In this document: in pieces, positions 18,575 through 26,536 of the stretch
Layout: each line of letters begins with the position of its first letter
Numbering within the stretch: the stretch's first letter is position 1
NCBI GenBank assembly: GCA_016707445.1
Contig: JADJHR010000014.1
Span: 1 to 63,042 of the forward strand
Direction: 5' to 3'
DNA from: Rubrivivax sp.
GTDB lineage: Bacteria > Pseudomonadota > Gammaproteobacteria > Burkholderiales > Burkholderiaceae_C
Length of the DNA: 63,042 bases
The notes under the pieces: generated by a model
Told to the model about the DNA's origin: nothing
Databases searched by the model: none
The model's input: only the letters and a program-made list of their open reading frames with translations
Made by a program: the position numbers and the translations under genes

Positions 18575-19228
18575 TCAATCCCCGCTCAGCGTGCCACGAC
18601 GCGGTCGGCTCGGGGCTGCCGGGTCGAGCAGGTCGCGCATCGAGCGCTGCACGATGCCCACGGCTTCGGGGGTCTCGATCGCCATCACCTGGTCGATCAC
18701 CCAGCGCCGGTCCTTGATCGGCAGCGTGGGTTCGAGCCGCGCACCCAGGTAACGCACGAAACCGAAGTCAGGGTGAAAACCCACCGCGTCGGCCGGTGGC
18801 TCGGGGTCGGCACCGAACTCGGCGTAGTGGCCCACCACCTCGTTGACCAGCTCGACAAAAGTGTCTGCGTGTGTCGCTGCACCGGTGGCCGGCCCCAGCA
18901 GCGCGTCCTCGTTGTCCTGCAGCGTGCGCGCCACGTGGTGCACCAGGGCCGGCGTGAAGGCCTGGCGATCGGCGGCTGACAGGCGGTCATGGGCGATGCG
19001 GTCGCTGATGGCGATCAGGAACACCAGCACCTCGCGCATGAAGTCGAAGTAGGGTCGACCGGCATCGATGTCGAACTGCGCGCCGCGCATGCGCTTGAGC
19101 ATCTGCTGCGCCACGCGCCAGACGATGAAGGCCATCGCGCTGGCCTGTTCGGCTGCCGATTTCGGCGCATCGCTGCGGAACCAGCGGCTCTTGATGCGCA
19201 TCGCCGGCAGTTGTGGCGGCGTGGTCAT
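18575..19228 (-). CDS. Hypothetical protein, 217 aa, in the Cas6-like operon
   Basis: The protein is predicted to be mostly alpha-helical and soluble. Visible features are a basic start (MRIKSRWFRSDAPKSAAEQ), a helical core containing FDFMREVLVFLIAISDRIAH, a segment NEVVGHYAEFG and an Arg/Pro-rich tail. No cysteines or known catalytic motif are seen. I do not recognise the family; the helical core faintly recalls redox-enzyme chaperones of the TorD type, but there is no firm basis for that. It is 26 bp after the Cas6-like gene and 4 bp before the dioxygenase gene. Confidence 0.75.
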   Translation of the reverse strand: MTTPPQLPAMRIKSRWFRSDAPKSAAEQASAMAFIVWRVAQQMLKRMRGAQFDIDAGRPYFDFMREVLVFLIAISDRIAHDRLSAADRQAFTPALVHHVARTLQDNEDALLGPATGAATHADTFVELVNEVVGHYAEFGADPEPPADAVGFHPDFGFVRYLGARLEPTLPIKDRRWVIDQVMAIETPEAVGIVQRSMRDLLDPAAPSRPRRGTLSGD

Positions 19229-19254
19229 GGTCGTTGCTGCATCAGGGCAGGTCG

Positions 19255-19893
19255 TCAGTGAGGTGTGCCCACGGCCGCGGCCGACCGGTGCGGCACGAAC
19301 AGGCCGCAGCCGAGCCGCCGATGCGGGCCGATGCCCCGTTGCAGCAGCCCCAGCGAATCGGCCGCGCTCAGCCCGTCCAGCATCAGGCTGTAGCCCTGCA
19401 GGTCATCGGTCTCCAGCGCCTGCCGGCGGCCGCAGATCGGCCGGCAGCGCAGGCCCAGGCGGCGCAGTTCATCTTCGACCTCGAGCATGAAGCCGCCTTC
19501 ATCGGCCGACAACGACGCCACCACATGCGCATACAGGCTGCCCCAGGGCAGCAGTTCGCGCACCTGGGCCGGGCCCAGCTGCAGCCGATGGCCGAAGAGG
19601 TCGATGACCTGCCCTTGCAATCTGAGCGCATCGGCCACCCGATCGCGCGGCACGCGCAGCAACAGCCGGGTGCGCTGCGACAGCAGGGCCTGCCCGTCGC
19701 CGCCCTGGCTGAGATTGAGGCGGTGCATGCCCGCCCCCGGTGTCTGCGGCAGCCAGGGCAGTTCGCGCTCCAGCGCGGCGGCCAGGGGTTGCCGGTGACC
19801 GTGCGGCAGGGTCAACCCCGTCAGCGTGAAGGCCAGGTCGACCATGGTGCTGCCAGGGTCTGCCGACTCGTCGCTGCTGGGTGGCACGGACAT
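19255..19893 (-). CDS. Cas6/Cmx6-like RAMP protein, apparently orphan
   Basis: A 212-aa protein with the hallmarks of the Cas6 family of CRISPR RNA endonucleases, closest by eye to the type I-MYXAN (Cmx6) subgroup: an N-terminal ferredoxin-like half starting VDLAFTLTG, the segment LSQRTRLLLRVP, and the C-terminal glycine-rich loop GIGPHRRLGCGLFVPH (residues 187-202) that binds RNA in Cas6. GYSLMLDGLSAADSL precedes the loop, as in that subgroup. Candidate catalytic histidines are His31, His33, His57 and His123. No cas1-5 gene or CRISPR array is visible in the window. It is the second gene of an operon that diverges from dsrA, so a role outside CRISPR immunity is likely. The start may be Met17 (19845). 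Confidence 0.75.
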   Translation of the reverse strand: MSVPPSSDESADPGSTMVDLAFTLTGLTLPHGHRQPLAAALERELPWLPQTPGAGMHRLNLSQGGDGQALLSQRTRLLLRVPRDRVADALRLQGQVIDLFGHRLQLGPAQVRELLPWGSLYAHVVASLSADEGGFMLEVEDELRRLGLRCRPICGRRQALETDDLQGYSLMLDGLSAADSLGLLQRGIGPHRRLGCGLFVPHRSAAAVGTPH

Positions 19894-19896
19894 GGT

Positions 19897-20112
19897 TCAA
19901 GACTGCGGCTGGCGCTGCGCCCAGTCGAGCAGGGCCTGCCCCCAGTCCTGGGCCGTGAGGGGGTCGATGTCGAACACCGTGAAGCGGCTGCCCTCGCGGA
20001 TGCGTGTGCGCAGCAGGCTCAGGCCGCCGGCTTCGAAATCGATCTGCTGCAACTCGATCTCCTGTTTGCCCAGGGGCGCGCGCAGCTGCTTCAAGGGCGT
20101 GATTCGGATCAT
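19897..20112 (-). CDS. Hypothetical protein, 71 aa, first gene of the divergent operon
   Basis: A small soluble protein starting MIRITPLKQLRAPLGKQEIE, with a beta-rich first half and a C-terminal helix (DPLTAQDWGQALLDWAQ). It has no cysteines or signal peptide. It stops 3 bp before the Cas6-like start, so the two are probably cotranslated. The gene faces away from dsrA across a 223-bp divergent control region. The family is not recognised. Confidence 0.7.
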   Translation of the reverse strand: MIRITPLKQLRAPLGKQEIELQQIDFEAGGLSLLRTRIREGSRFTVFDIDPLTAQDWGQALLDWAQRQPQS

Positions 20113-20335
20113 CGGTGCGAGTCAAAGTGGGCATTGAGCGCGTGCGCGCGCCCTGGCGTCCATACCCGGTACGGGTGGGCCGCGGATACGCCATTCGGGT
20201 AGTGGCGCTGCCCCCCTGAGGGTCTATCGTGAACAGCCAACGCGGGTAATGGCGTCGGCGTCGCAGCGGGGCGAACATCGGGCCCTGCGTCGTCAACTCC
20301 AGACCCCGCGGTGACCTGACAGTCGGAGACAAGCC
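20113..20335. promoter_or_regulatory. Divergent control region between dsrA and the Cas6-like operon
   Basis: A palindrome ACCCG-GTA-CGGGT lies at 20164-20176. Two direct repeats of CGGGTARTGGCG follow at 20196-20207 and 20243-20254, 47 bp apart. TATCGT at 20225-20230 is a plausible dsrA -10 box with no good -35, consistent with an activator-dependent promoter. The palindrome has the same ACCCG-N3-CGG core seen upstream of tusA and the fadL-like gene. Confidence 0.5.
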
Positions 20336-21646
20336 ATGGCCAAGAAGCAGCACGATACGCCGATGCTCGACGAGCTCGAAACCGGCCCCTGGCCGAGTTT
20401 CGTCACCGGGCTCAAGCGCCTGGCCCAGGACAAGGACTACATGGTCGACATCCTGGGCACGCTGGAAACCAGCTACCGCACCAAGAAGGGCTACTGGAAG
20501 GGCGGCACGATCGGCGTGTTCGGCTATGGCGGCGGCGTCATCCCGCGCTTCACCGAGCTGAAGGACGAAAAGGGCGCGCCGGTGTACCCCGACGCCGCCG
20601 AGTTCCACACCCTGCGCATACAGCCGCCGCCGGGCATGCACTACACCACCGACGTGCTGCGCAAGATGTGCGACATCTGGGAAGAGCATGGCTCGGGCCT
20701 GATCGCCTTCCACGGGCAGAGCGGCGACATCATGTTCCAGGGCGCCAAGAGCGACAAGGTGCAGGATGCCTTCGACGCGCTCAACGAGCTGGGTTTCGAT
20801 CTCGGTGGTGCCGGCCCTGCGGTGCGCACCTCGATGAGCTGCGTGGGCGCGGCACGCTGCGAGCAGAGCTGCTTCGACGAGGGGCGGGCGCACCGGCAGG
20901 TGATCAACACCTTTGTCGACGACATCCACCGGCCAGCACTGCCCTACAAGTTCAAGTTCAAGTTCAGCGGCTGCAGCAACGACTGCATGAACAGCATCCA
21001 GCGCGCCGACATGGCGGTCATCGGCACCTGGCGCGACAACATGCGCAGCGACGAAGCGGTGGCGCGCCAGTGGTTCGCCAAGCACGGCATGAACGAGCTG
21101 GTGAACGACGTGGTGGCGCGCTGCCCCACCAAGGCCATCATGCTGAAGGAGGTGGGTGACCTGCGCGAGGGCGAGCACCGCACCTGCGTCAAGGTCAGCG
21201 ACACCCATGGCCTGGAGATCGACAACAAGGACTGCGTGCGCTGCATGCACTGCATCAACGTGATGACCGGCGCACTGGCGCACGGCACCGACACCGGCGC
21301 CACCATCCTGATCGGCGGCAAGCGCACGCTGAAGATCGGCGACCTGATGGGCACGGTGGTGGTGCCCTTCATGCCGCTGAAGACCGACGAGGACTACGAG
21401 GCCCTGGTCGAACTGGGACGCAAGGCGATCGACTTCTTCGCCGAGAACGCGCTCGAGCACGAGCGCACGGGCGAGATGATCGAGCGCATCGGCCTGGTCA
21501 ACTTCCTCGAGGGCATCGACGTGCCGATCGACGCCAACATGGTGTCGGCGCCGCGCACCAACCCCTACGTGCGCATGGACGGCTGGGACGAGGAAGTGGC
21601 CAAGGTCAAGGCCCAGAAGCTCGAAGCCGGAAACAAGGCCGCCTGA
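20336..21646 (+). CDS. dsrA: Reverse-type dissimilatory sulfite reductase, alpha subunit
   Basis: This 436-aa subunit of the alpha2beta2 siroheme enzyme oxidises DsrC-bound sulfane sulfur to sulfite in the cytoplasm. The siroheme-[4Fe-4S] ligands are seen as Cys169-x5-Cys175 and Cys213-x3-Cys217 (KFSGCSNDC), and the extra ferredoxin domain as CVRCMHC near residue 302. The oxidative direction is inferred from the company of dsrEFH and dsrL, which is diagnostic of sulfur oxidisers. It is the first gene of the operon, with CGGAGAC as ribosome site and a long control region upstream. Confidence 0.98.
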   Translation: MAKKQHDTPMLDELETGPWPSFVTGLKRLAQDKDYMVDILGTLETSYRTKKGYWKGGTIGVFGYGGGVIPRFTELKDEKGAPVYPDAAEFHTLRIQPPPGMHYTTDVLRKMCDIWEEHGSGLIAFHGQSGDIMFQGAKSDKVQDAFDALNELGFDLGGAGPAVRTSMSCVGAARCEQSCFDEGRAHRQVINTFVDDIHRPALPYKFKFKFSGCSNDCMNSIQRADMAVIGTWRDNMRSDEAVARQWFAKHGMNELVNDVVARCPTKAIMLKEVGDLREGEHRTCVKVSDTHGLEIDNKDCVRCMHCINVMTGALAHGTDTGATILIGGKRTLKIGDLMGTVVVPFMPLKTDEDYEALVELGRKAIDFFAENALEHERTGEMIERIGLVNFLEGIDVPIDANMVSAPRTNPYVRMDGWDEEVAKVKAQKLEAGNKAA

Positions 21647-21657
21647 GGAGACACGAC

Positions 21658-22725
21658 ATGGCCCCACGTACCCCGATCGAAAGCGGCGCTCCCGACAACA
21701 AGCAGTACATGCATCCCACGTTGCTGAAGAACTATGGCAACTGGAAGATGCACGACCGCCCGCGCCCCGGCGTGCTGCACCACGTGTCGCACAGCGGCGA
21801 CGAGGTCTGGACCGTACGCGCCGGCACGCAGCGGCAGATGGACGTGCACACCATCCGCAAGCTGTGCGACATCGCCGACACCTATGCCGACGGGCATGTG
21901 CGCTTTACGATCCGCAGCAACATCGAGTTCATGGTCGCCGACCCGAACAAGGTGGCGCCGCTGGTGTCGGCGCTGACCGAAAGCGGCTTTCCGGTCGGCG
22001 GCACCGGCAACTCGGTGTCGATGATCTCGCACACCCAGGGCTGGCTGCACTGCGACATCCCGGGCACCGACGCCTCAGGCGCGGTGAAGGCGCTGATGGA
22101 CGACCTGCACAAGGAGTTTATCCGCGAAGAGATGCCCAACCGCGTGCACATGTCGACCAGTTGCTGCGAGATCAACTGCGGCGGCCAGGCTGACATCGCG
22201 ATCATCATCCAGCACACCAAGCCGCCCAAGATCAACCACGACCTGGTGGCCAACGTGTGCGAACGCCCCGCGGTGGTTGCACGTTGCCCGGTCGCGGCCA
22301 TCCGCCCGGCGCTGGTGAACGGCAAGCCCAGTCTCGAGGTCGACGAAAAGAAATGCATCTGCTGCGGTGCCTGCTACCCGCCGTGCCCGCCGATGCAGAT
22401 CAACGACCCCGAGCACAGCAAGCTCGCGATCTGGGTGGGTGGCAAGAACAGCAACGCGCGTGGCAAGCCCACTTTCATGAAGATGGTGGCCTCGGGCATT
22501 CCCAACAACCCGCCGCGCTGGCCCGAGGTGTCGGCCATGGTGAAGAAGATCCTCTACACCTACAAGGAAGACGCGCGCTCTTGGGAGCGGCTGTCGGACT
22601 GGGTCGAGCGCATCGGCTGGCCACGCTTCTTCGAGAAGTGCGACCTGCCCTTCACCAAGTACCTGATCGACGACTGGCGTGGTTCGCGCGCCAACCTGAA
22701 CGCGTCGACGCACATCCGGTTCTAG
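21658..22725 (+). CDS. dsrB: Reverse-type dissimilatory sulfite reductase, beta subunit
   Basis: The 355-aa partner of DsrA shows the siroheme-region cysteines (STSCCEINCGG) and a ferredoxin-type cluster motif CICCGACYPPCPP. Its full length and intact motifs imply an active enzyme. The start follows GAGGAG, 11 bp after dsrA, so the two subunits are made together. Confidence 0.98.
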   Translation: MAPRTPIESGAPDNKQYMHPTLLKNYGNWKMHDRPRPGVLHHVSHSGDEVWTVRAGTQRQMDVHTIRKLCDIADTYADGHVRFTIRSNIEFMVADPNKVAPLVSALTESGFPVGGTGNSVSMISHTQGWLHCDIPGTDASGAVKALMDDLHKEFIREEMPNRVHMSTSCCEINCGGQADIAIIIQHTKPPKINHDLVANVCERPAVVARCPVAAIRPALVNGKPSLEVDEKKCICCGACYPPCPPMQINDPEHSKLAIWVGGKNSNARGKPTFMKMVASGIPNNPPRWPEVSAMVKKILYTYKEDARSWERLSDWVERIGWPRFFEKCDLPFTKYLIDDWRGSRANLNASTHIRF

Positions 22726-22737
22726 ATCTACCCCGTC

Positions 22738-23097
22738 ATGAAACTCGCCCTGCTCGTCAGCGAAGGACCTTACACGCACCAGGCCAGCGACAGCGCGTAC
22801 CAGTTCGCGGCCGCCGCCATCGCCAAGGGGCACGAGGTGATGCGTGTGTTCTTCTATCACGACGGGGTCTACAACTCGACCCGGCTGACCGAGCCGCCGC
22901 AGGACGACCGCCACATCGTGAACCGCTGGGCGGCGCTGAAAGAGCAGCACGGTGTGGATCTGGTGGTGTGCGTGGCCGCGGCGCTGCGCCGTGGCATCAA
23001 GGACGAGGTGCTGGCGCCCGGGTTCCGCATCAGCGGCCTGGGCCAGCTGGTTGACGCCGGCATCAAGGCCGACCGCACCGTGACCTTCGGGGGCTGA
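22738..23097 (+). CDS. dsrE: Sulfurtransferase subunit DsrE
   Basis: The 119-aa protein has the active-site cysteine at position 78 (DLVVCVAAALRRG), the same position as in the studied DsrE of Allochromatium. In the DsrEFH hexamer this cysteine takes persulfide sulfur from TusA and delivers it to DsrC. Presence of dsrEFH marks a sulfur-oxidising rather than sulfate-reducing dsr locus. It follows dsrB by 12 bp. Confidence 0.96.
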   Translation: MKLALLVSEGPYTHQASDSAYQFAAAAIAKGHEVMRVFFYHDGVYNSTRLTEPPQDDRHIVNRWAALKEQHGVDLVVCVAAALRRGIKDEVLAPGFRISGLGQLVDAGIKADRTVTFGG

Positions 23098-23101
23098 TGC
23101 C

Positions 23102-23464
23102 ATGGCGGTCAAGAAGTTCATGTTCGTCAACCGCAAGGCGCCCTACGGCTCGATCTACGCACTCGAAAGCCTCGAGGTGGTGCTGATCGCGGCCACCTTC
23201 GACCAGGACGTGAGCCTGGCCTTCGTCGACGACGGCGTCTACGAGCTGGTGAAGGGCCAGGACACCAAGGCCATCGGCATCAAGAACCACAGCAAGACCT
23301 ACCGCGCGCTGGACGGCTACGACGTCGAGAAGCTGTACGTCGAGCGCGAATCGATGGCCGCACGCGGCCTCAGCGAAGACGACCTGCTGGTCGACGTGCA
23401 GGTGCTGTCCAGCGCCGAGATGGGCGCGCTGATGGCCGAGCAGGACGTCGTTCTGTCGTTCTGA
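23102..23464 (+). CDS. dsrF: Sulfurtransferase subunit DsrF
   Basis: A 120-aa DsrE-fold protein (MAVKKFMFVNRKAPYG, then LAFVDDGVYELVKGQ) without any cysteine, fitting its structural role in the DsrEFH complex. It starts 4 bp after dsrE and is followed by an unusually long 115-bp gap before dsrH. Confidence 0.95.
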   Translation: MAVKKFMFVNRKAPYGSIYALESLEVVLIAATFDQDVSLAFVDDGVYELVKGQDTKAIGIKNHSKTYRALDGYDVEKLYVERESMAARGLSEDDLLVDVQVLSSAEMGALMAEQDVVLSF

Positions 23465-23505
23465 GGAAGGATCGAATCGTGCGAAGCCAAATTTCAAAGC
23501 ACCCG

Positions 23506-23563
23506 GCGCCCGGCCGCCCGAAGCCGGGCGCAACCCCCTCGGGGGGCGGATCGCTGGCGATCC
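23506..23563 (+). repeat. Hairpin cluster between dsrF and dsrH
   Basis: Three inverted repeats lie in the 115-bp gap: a perfect 9-bp stem GCGCCCGGC/GCCGGGCGC (23506-23514 with 23523-23531, 8-nt loop), CCCCC/GGGGG at 23534-23545, and GGATCGC/GCGATCC (23548-23554 with 23557-23563). This resembles the GC-rich intergenic hairpins frequent in Burkholderiales. In the dsr transcript it could attenuate, stabilise or be cut by an RNase. Confidence 0.6.
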
Positions 23564-23579
23564 GGGGGTAGACATCCAC

Positions 23580-23867
23580 ATGCTGCACATCGTCAACTCA
23601 TCGCACACGCAGACCAGCGCACTGGCCAGTTGCCTGCGTCTGGCGCAACCGGGTGCCACGCTGCTGTTGATCGAGGACGCGATCTACGCCGCAACCACCG
23701 GTGCCGGCATGGCCGACGCGATGAAGGGCTTCAAGGTCTGCGTGCTGCAGCCCGATGTCGAGGCACGTGGCATGGCCGGTCGTTTGATCGACGGTCTGAG
23801 TGCTGTCGATTACGCCGGCTTTGTCGACCTGGTGGTCGAACATCCGAACAGCCAGACCTGGCTCTGA
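23580..23867 (+). CDS. dsrH: Sulfurtransferase subunit DsrH
   Basis: A 95-aa DsrH/TusB-fold protein (MLHIVNSSHTQTSALASCLRLA). Cys18, in the conserved SCLRLA segment, is the position expected for the conserved cysteine; Cys54 is a second one. It completes the DsrEFH complex. No clear ribosome site is visible before the ATG, which follows the hairpin cluster directly. Confidence 0.93.
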   Translation: MLHIVNSSHTQTSALASCLRLAQPGATLLLIEDAIYAATTGAGMADAMKGFKVCVLQPDVEARGMAGRLIDGLSAVDYAGFVDLVVEHPNSQTWL

Positions 23868-23889
23868 CCGATTCTTCAAGGAGACTGAA

Positions 23890-24222
23890 ATGGGCATCGA
23901 AGTCAACGGCACCGCCGTCGAAACCGACGAGGAAGGCTATCTCGTCAACCTGTCCGACTGGACCGAGGACATCGCCGGCGAGATCGCCAAGAGCGAGAAC
24001 GTGGAAATGTCCCCCAACCATTGGGAAGTGGTGAACTTCCTGCGCCAGTACTACGACGAATACCAGATCGCACCGGCCGTGCGCGTGCTGACCAAGGCCA
24101 TCGGCAAGCAGCTGGGCGCGGAGAAGGGCAACAGCAAGTACCTGTACGAGCTGTTCCCCTACGGTCCCGCCAAGCAGGCCTGCAAGATCGCCGGACTGCC
24201 CAAGCCCACCGGCTGCGTCTAG
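23890..24222 (+). CDS. dsrC: Sulfur carrier DsrC
   Basis: This 110-aa carrier has both conserved cysteines in the flexible C-terminal arm, Cys98 and Cys109 (penultimate residue), spaced by ten residues. This identifies a functional DsrC rather than a TusE-type protein, which has only the last one. It accepts sulfur from DsrEFH, is the substrate of DsrAB, and its trisulfide or disulfide is handled by DsrMKJOP. AAGGAG precedes the ATG. Confidence 0.97.
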   Translation: MGIEVNGTAVETDEEGYLVNLSDWTEDIAGEIAKSENVEMSPNHWEVVNFLRQYYDEYQIAPAVRVLTKAIGKQLGAEKGNSKYLYELFPYGPAKQACKIAGLPKPTGCV

Positions 24223-24259
24223 TACGCTCAGGCACAGGCCCCCGACCGCTGCGACGACC

Positions 24260-24988
24260 ATGTCGGCGCTTGCCATCTTCTACGCCCTGCTGTTCTACGC
24301 CGCCACGCTGATGTTGGTGGGCGGGCTGGCCGTGAAGATCAGAAGTTATGCCAAGACACCGGCACCGCTGCTGATCCCGACCACGCCGGCGCCGATCGAT
24401 GCCACTGGCGTGGTGCTGCGCATGACGCGCGAGGTGGTGTTCTTCGAAAGCCTGTTCAAGGCCAGCAAGTGGACCTGGGTTTTCGGCTGGCTGTTCCATG
24501 CCTCGCTGCTGCTGGTGCTGCTGCGCCACCTGCGCTACTTTCAGCAGCCCGTGTGGGCGCCGATCGTCTTCGTGCAGTTCTTCGGCACCTACGCCGGGCT
24601 GACCCTGATCGCGGGCCTGATCGGCTTGTGGGCGCGGCGAATCCTGGTCGACCGTGTGCGCTACATCTCCACGCCGTCAGATCATCTGCACCTGGCGCTG
24701 CTGCTGGCCATCGGCTTGTCGGGCCTGGCGATGCGCTTTGTTGCGCACACCGACATCGTGGCGCTCAAGGCCTTCATGCTGGGCCTGATGCGGTTCGACA
24801 TCCAGCCGCTGCCGGCCGACCCGCTGCTGTTGCTGCACCTGACGCTGGTGGCGCTGCTGATGATCGTGTTTCCGATCAGCAAGCTGCTGCATGCGCCGGG
24901 CCTGTTCTTCAGCCCCACACGCATGCAGATCGACAACCCGCGCGAAGCCCGCCACCTGGCAAGCTGGGCGGCGGCGCTGGACCGTTGA
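24260..24988 (+). CDS. dsrM: DsrM membrane cytochrome b subunit
   Basis: A 242-aa integral membrane protein with about five hydrophobic helices, similar to the gamma subunit of nitrate reductases, which binds two b hemes and exchanges electrons with quinones. Histidines suited to heme b lie in FHASLLLVLLRH, SDHLHLALL and LLHLTLV. With DsrK it forms the quinone-linked core of DsrMKJOP. It is coupled to dsrK with one base between stop and start. Confidence 0.95.
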   Translation: MSALAIFYALLFYAATLMLVGGLAVKIRSYAKTPAPLLIPTTPAPIDATGVVLRMTREVVFFESLFKASKWTWVFGWLFHASLLLVLLRHLRYFQQPVWAPIVFVQFFGTYAGLTLIAGLIGLWARRILVDRVRYISTPSDHLHLALLLAIGLSGLAMRFVAHTDIVALKAFMLGLMRFDIQPLPADPLLLLHLTLVALLMIVFPISKLLHAPGLFFSPTRMQIDNPREARHLASWAAALDR

Positions 24989-24989
24989 C

Positions 24990-26522
24990 ATGGCCACAGC
25001 CAAGTTCGAGACCCCCGCGCTCAAGCCCTACCCGGTGATCCCGCTGGTGGCGGCGGGCGCGATGGCCAACACCAAGCCTTTTGTCGCGTCGGCGGCCATC
25101 CAGGCCAACCTCGGCTTCCCCGGCGAGCTGAGCGAGGGCTGGGAGGCGCGTGCGATCGACAAGATGGGCGATCTGCTGGGCAAGTACCGCAGCTTGCGCG
25201 TCTACATGGACGCCTGCGTGCACTGCGGCGCCTGCAGCGACAAGTGCCATTATTTTCTCGGCACGGGCGACCCCAAGAACATGCCGGTGGCGCGCCAGGA
25301 CCTGATGCGTGCGGTGTACCGGCGCCACTTCACCTTCGCCGGCAAGCACTTCCCCTGGCTGGTGGGCGCGGTCGATCTCGACAAGTCCGTGCTCGACGAC
25401 TGGTACAGCTACTACCACCAGTGTTCGGAATGCCGTCGCTGCAGCGTGTTCTGTCCCTACGGCATCGACACCGCCGAGATCACCATGGCCGCGCGCGAGA
25501 TCATGGACTCGGTGGGCGTGGGCCAGAAGTACGCCAACGAGATCATCGGCAAGGTGCACAAGATCGGCAACAACCTGGGCCTGCCCGGCCCGGCGCTGCG
25601 CGACACGCTCGAAGGGCTGGAAGAAGACGTCAAGGCGGAGACCGCTGCCGACGTGCTCTACCCGTTGGACGTGCAGGGCGCCGAGGTGCTGTTGATCACG
25701 CCGTCGGCCGATTTCTTTGCCGAACCTCATGTCGAAAGCCTGATCGGCTACGGCAAGGTCTTTCACGCCGCCGGCATCAGCTGGACGCTGTCGAGCAAGG
25801 CCAGCGAGGCCGGCAACTTCGGCATGTTCATCGGCAACTACGAGCAGCTGCGCAAGATCGCAATGCGCATCCGCGAGGCCGCACTCGACCTGGGCGTCAA
25901 GCGCATCGTGGTCGGCGAATGCGGCCACGCCTGGCGTGTGGCCTACAGCTTCTGGAACACGCTGGTGGGCATCGGAGCGGGCGGCAAGGACCCGTTCGCG
26001 ATCGAGCTGCAGCAGCAGCTCGACCCGCGCTACAAGCAGCCGATGCACATCTGCGAGCTGACGCACGATCTGATCGGGCGCGGCGCGCTGCGCTTCGACA
26101 AGGAGAAGAACGACCATCGCATCATCACCTTCCACGACAGTTGCAACGTGGCGCGCGGCTCGCGCATGGGCGACCTGCCGGGCGGTCAGTTCACGATCCC
26201 GCGCGACATCATCAAGGCAGTGGCCAACCGCTTCCACGACATGGCGCCGGATGGCACGCACGAAGCCACGTTCTGCTGCGGTGGCGGCGGGGGCCTGCTG
26301 ACCGACGACCTGATGGAGTTGCGCGTCAAGGGTGCGCTGCCGCGTATGGAAGCGCTCAAGCAGGTGGCCGACCAGCATGGCGTGAACTTCATGGCCACGA
26401 TCTGTGCCATCTGCAAGGCGCAGTTCTCGAAGGTGTTGCCGTACTACGGCTTCGAGATGGGCCTGGTGGGCGGCGTGCACCAACTCGTCAGCACGGCCAT
26501 CCGGCTGGGCGAGCACCACTGA
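24990..26522 (+). CDS. dsrK: DsrK HdrD-like iron-sulfur subunit
   Basis: From the ATG at 24990 the protein is 510 aa. Two [4Fe-4S] motifs, CVHCGACSDKC and CSECRRCSVFC, are followed by cysteine-rich CCG-type domains (GECGHAW, then ATFCCGGGGGLL) that hold the catalytic cubane cluster in heterodisulfide reductases. DsrK is thought to act on the DsrC disulfide or trisulfide at the cytoplasmic face of the DsrMKJOP complex. The next gene is an inserted SQR gene rather than dsrL. Confidence 0.96.
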   Translation: MATAKFETPALKPYPVIPLVAAGAMANTKPFVASAAIQANLGFPGELSEGWEARAIDKMGDLLGKYRSLRVYMDACVHCGACSDKCHYFLGTGDPKNMPVARQDLMRAVYRRHFTFAGKHFPWLVGAVDLDKSVLDDWYSYYHQCSECRRCSVFCPYGIDTAEITMAAREIMDSVGVGQKYANEIIGKVHKIGNNLGLPGPALRDTLEGLEEDVKAETAADVLYPLDVQGAEVLLITPSADFFAEPHVESLIGYGKVFHAAGISWTLSSKASEAGNFGMFIGNYEQLRKIAMRIREAALDLGVKRIVVGECGHAWRVAYSFWNTLVGIGAGGKDPFAIELQQQLDPRYKQPMHICELTHDLIGRGALRFDKEKNDHRIITFHDSCNVARGSRMGDLPGGQFTIPRDIIKAVANRFHDMAPDGTHEATFCCGGGGGLLTDDLMELRVKGALPRMEALKQVADQHGVNFMATICAICKAQFSKVLPYYGFEMGLVGGVHQLVSTAIRLGEHH

Positions 26523-26536
26523 CTACCAGGAACCCC

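Noticed and set aside
15829..20335. CRISPR array near the Cas6-like gene
   Set aside because: No series of regularly spaced identical 25-40 bp repeats is visible here or elsewhere in the window.
24909..26519. Long open frame antisense to dsrK (536 codons)
   Set aside because: It is the complement of a well-conserved gene in GC-rich DNA, with low-complexity His/Ala/Val/Arg composition and no domain.
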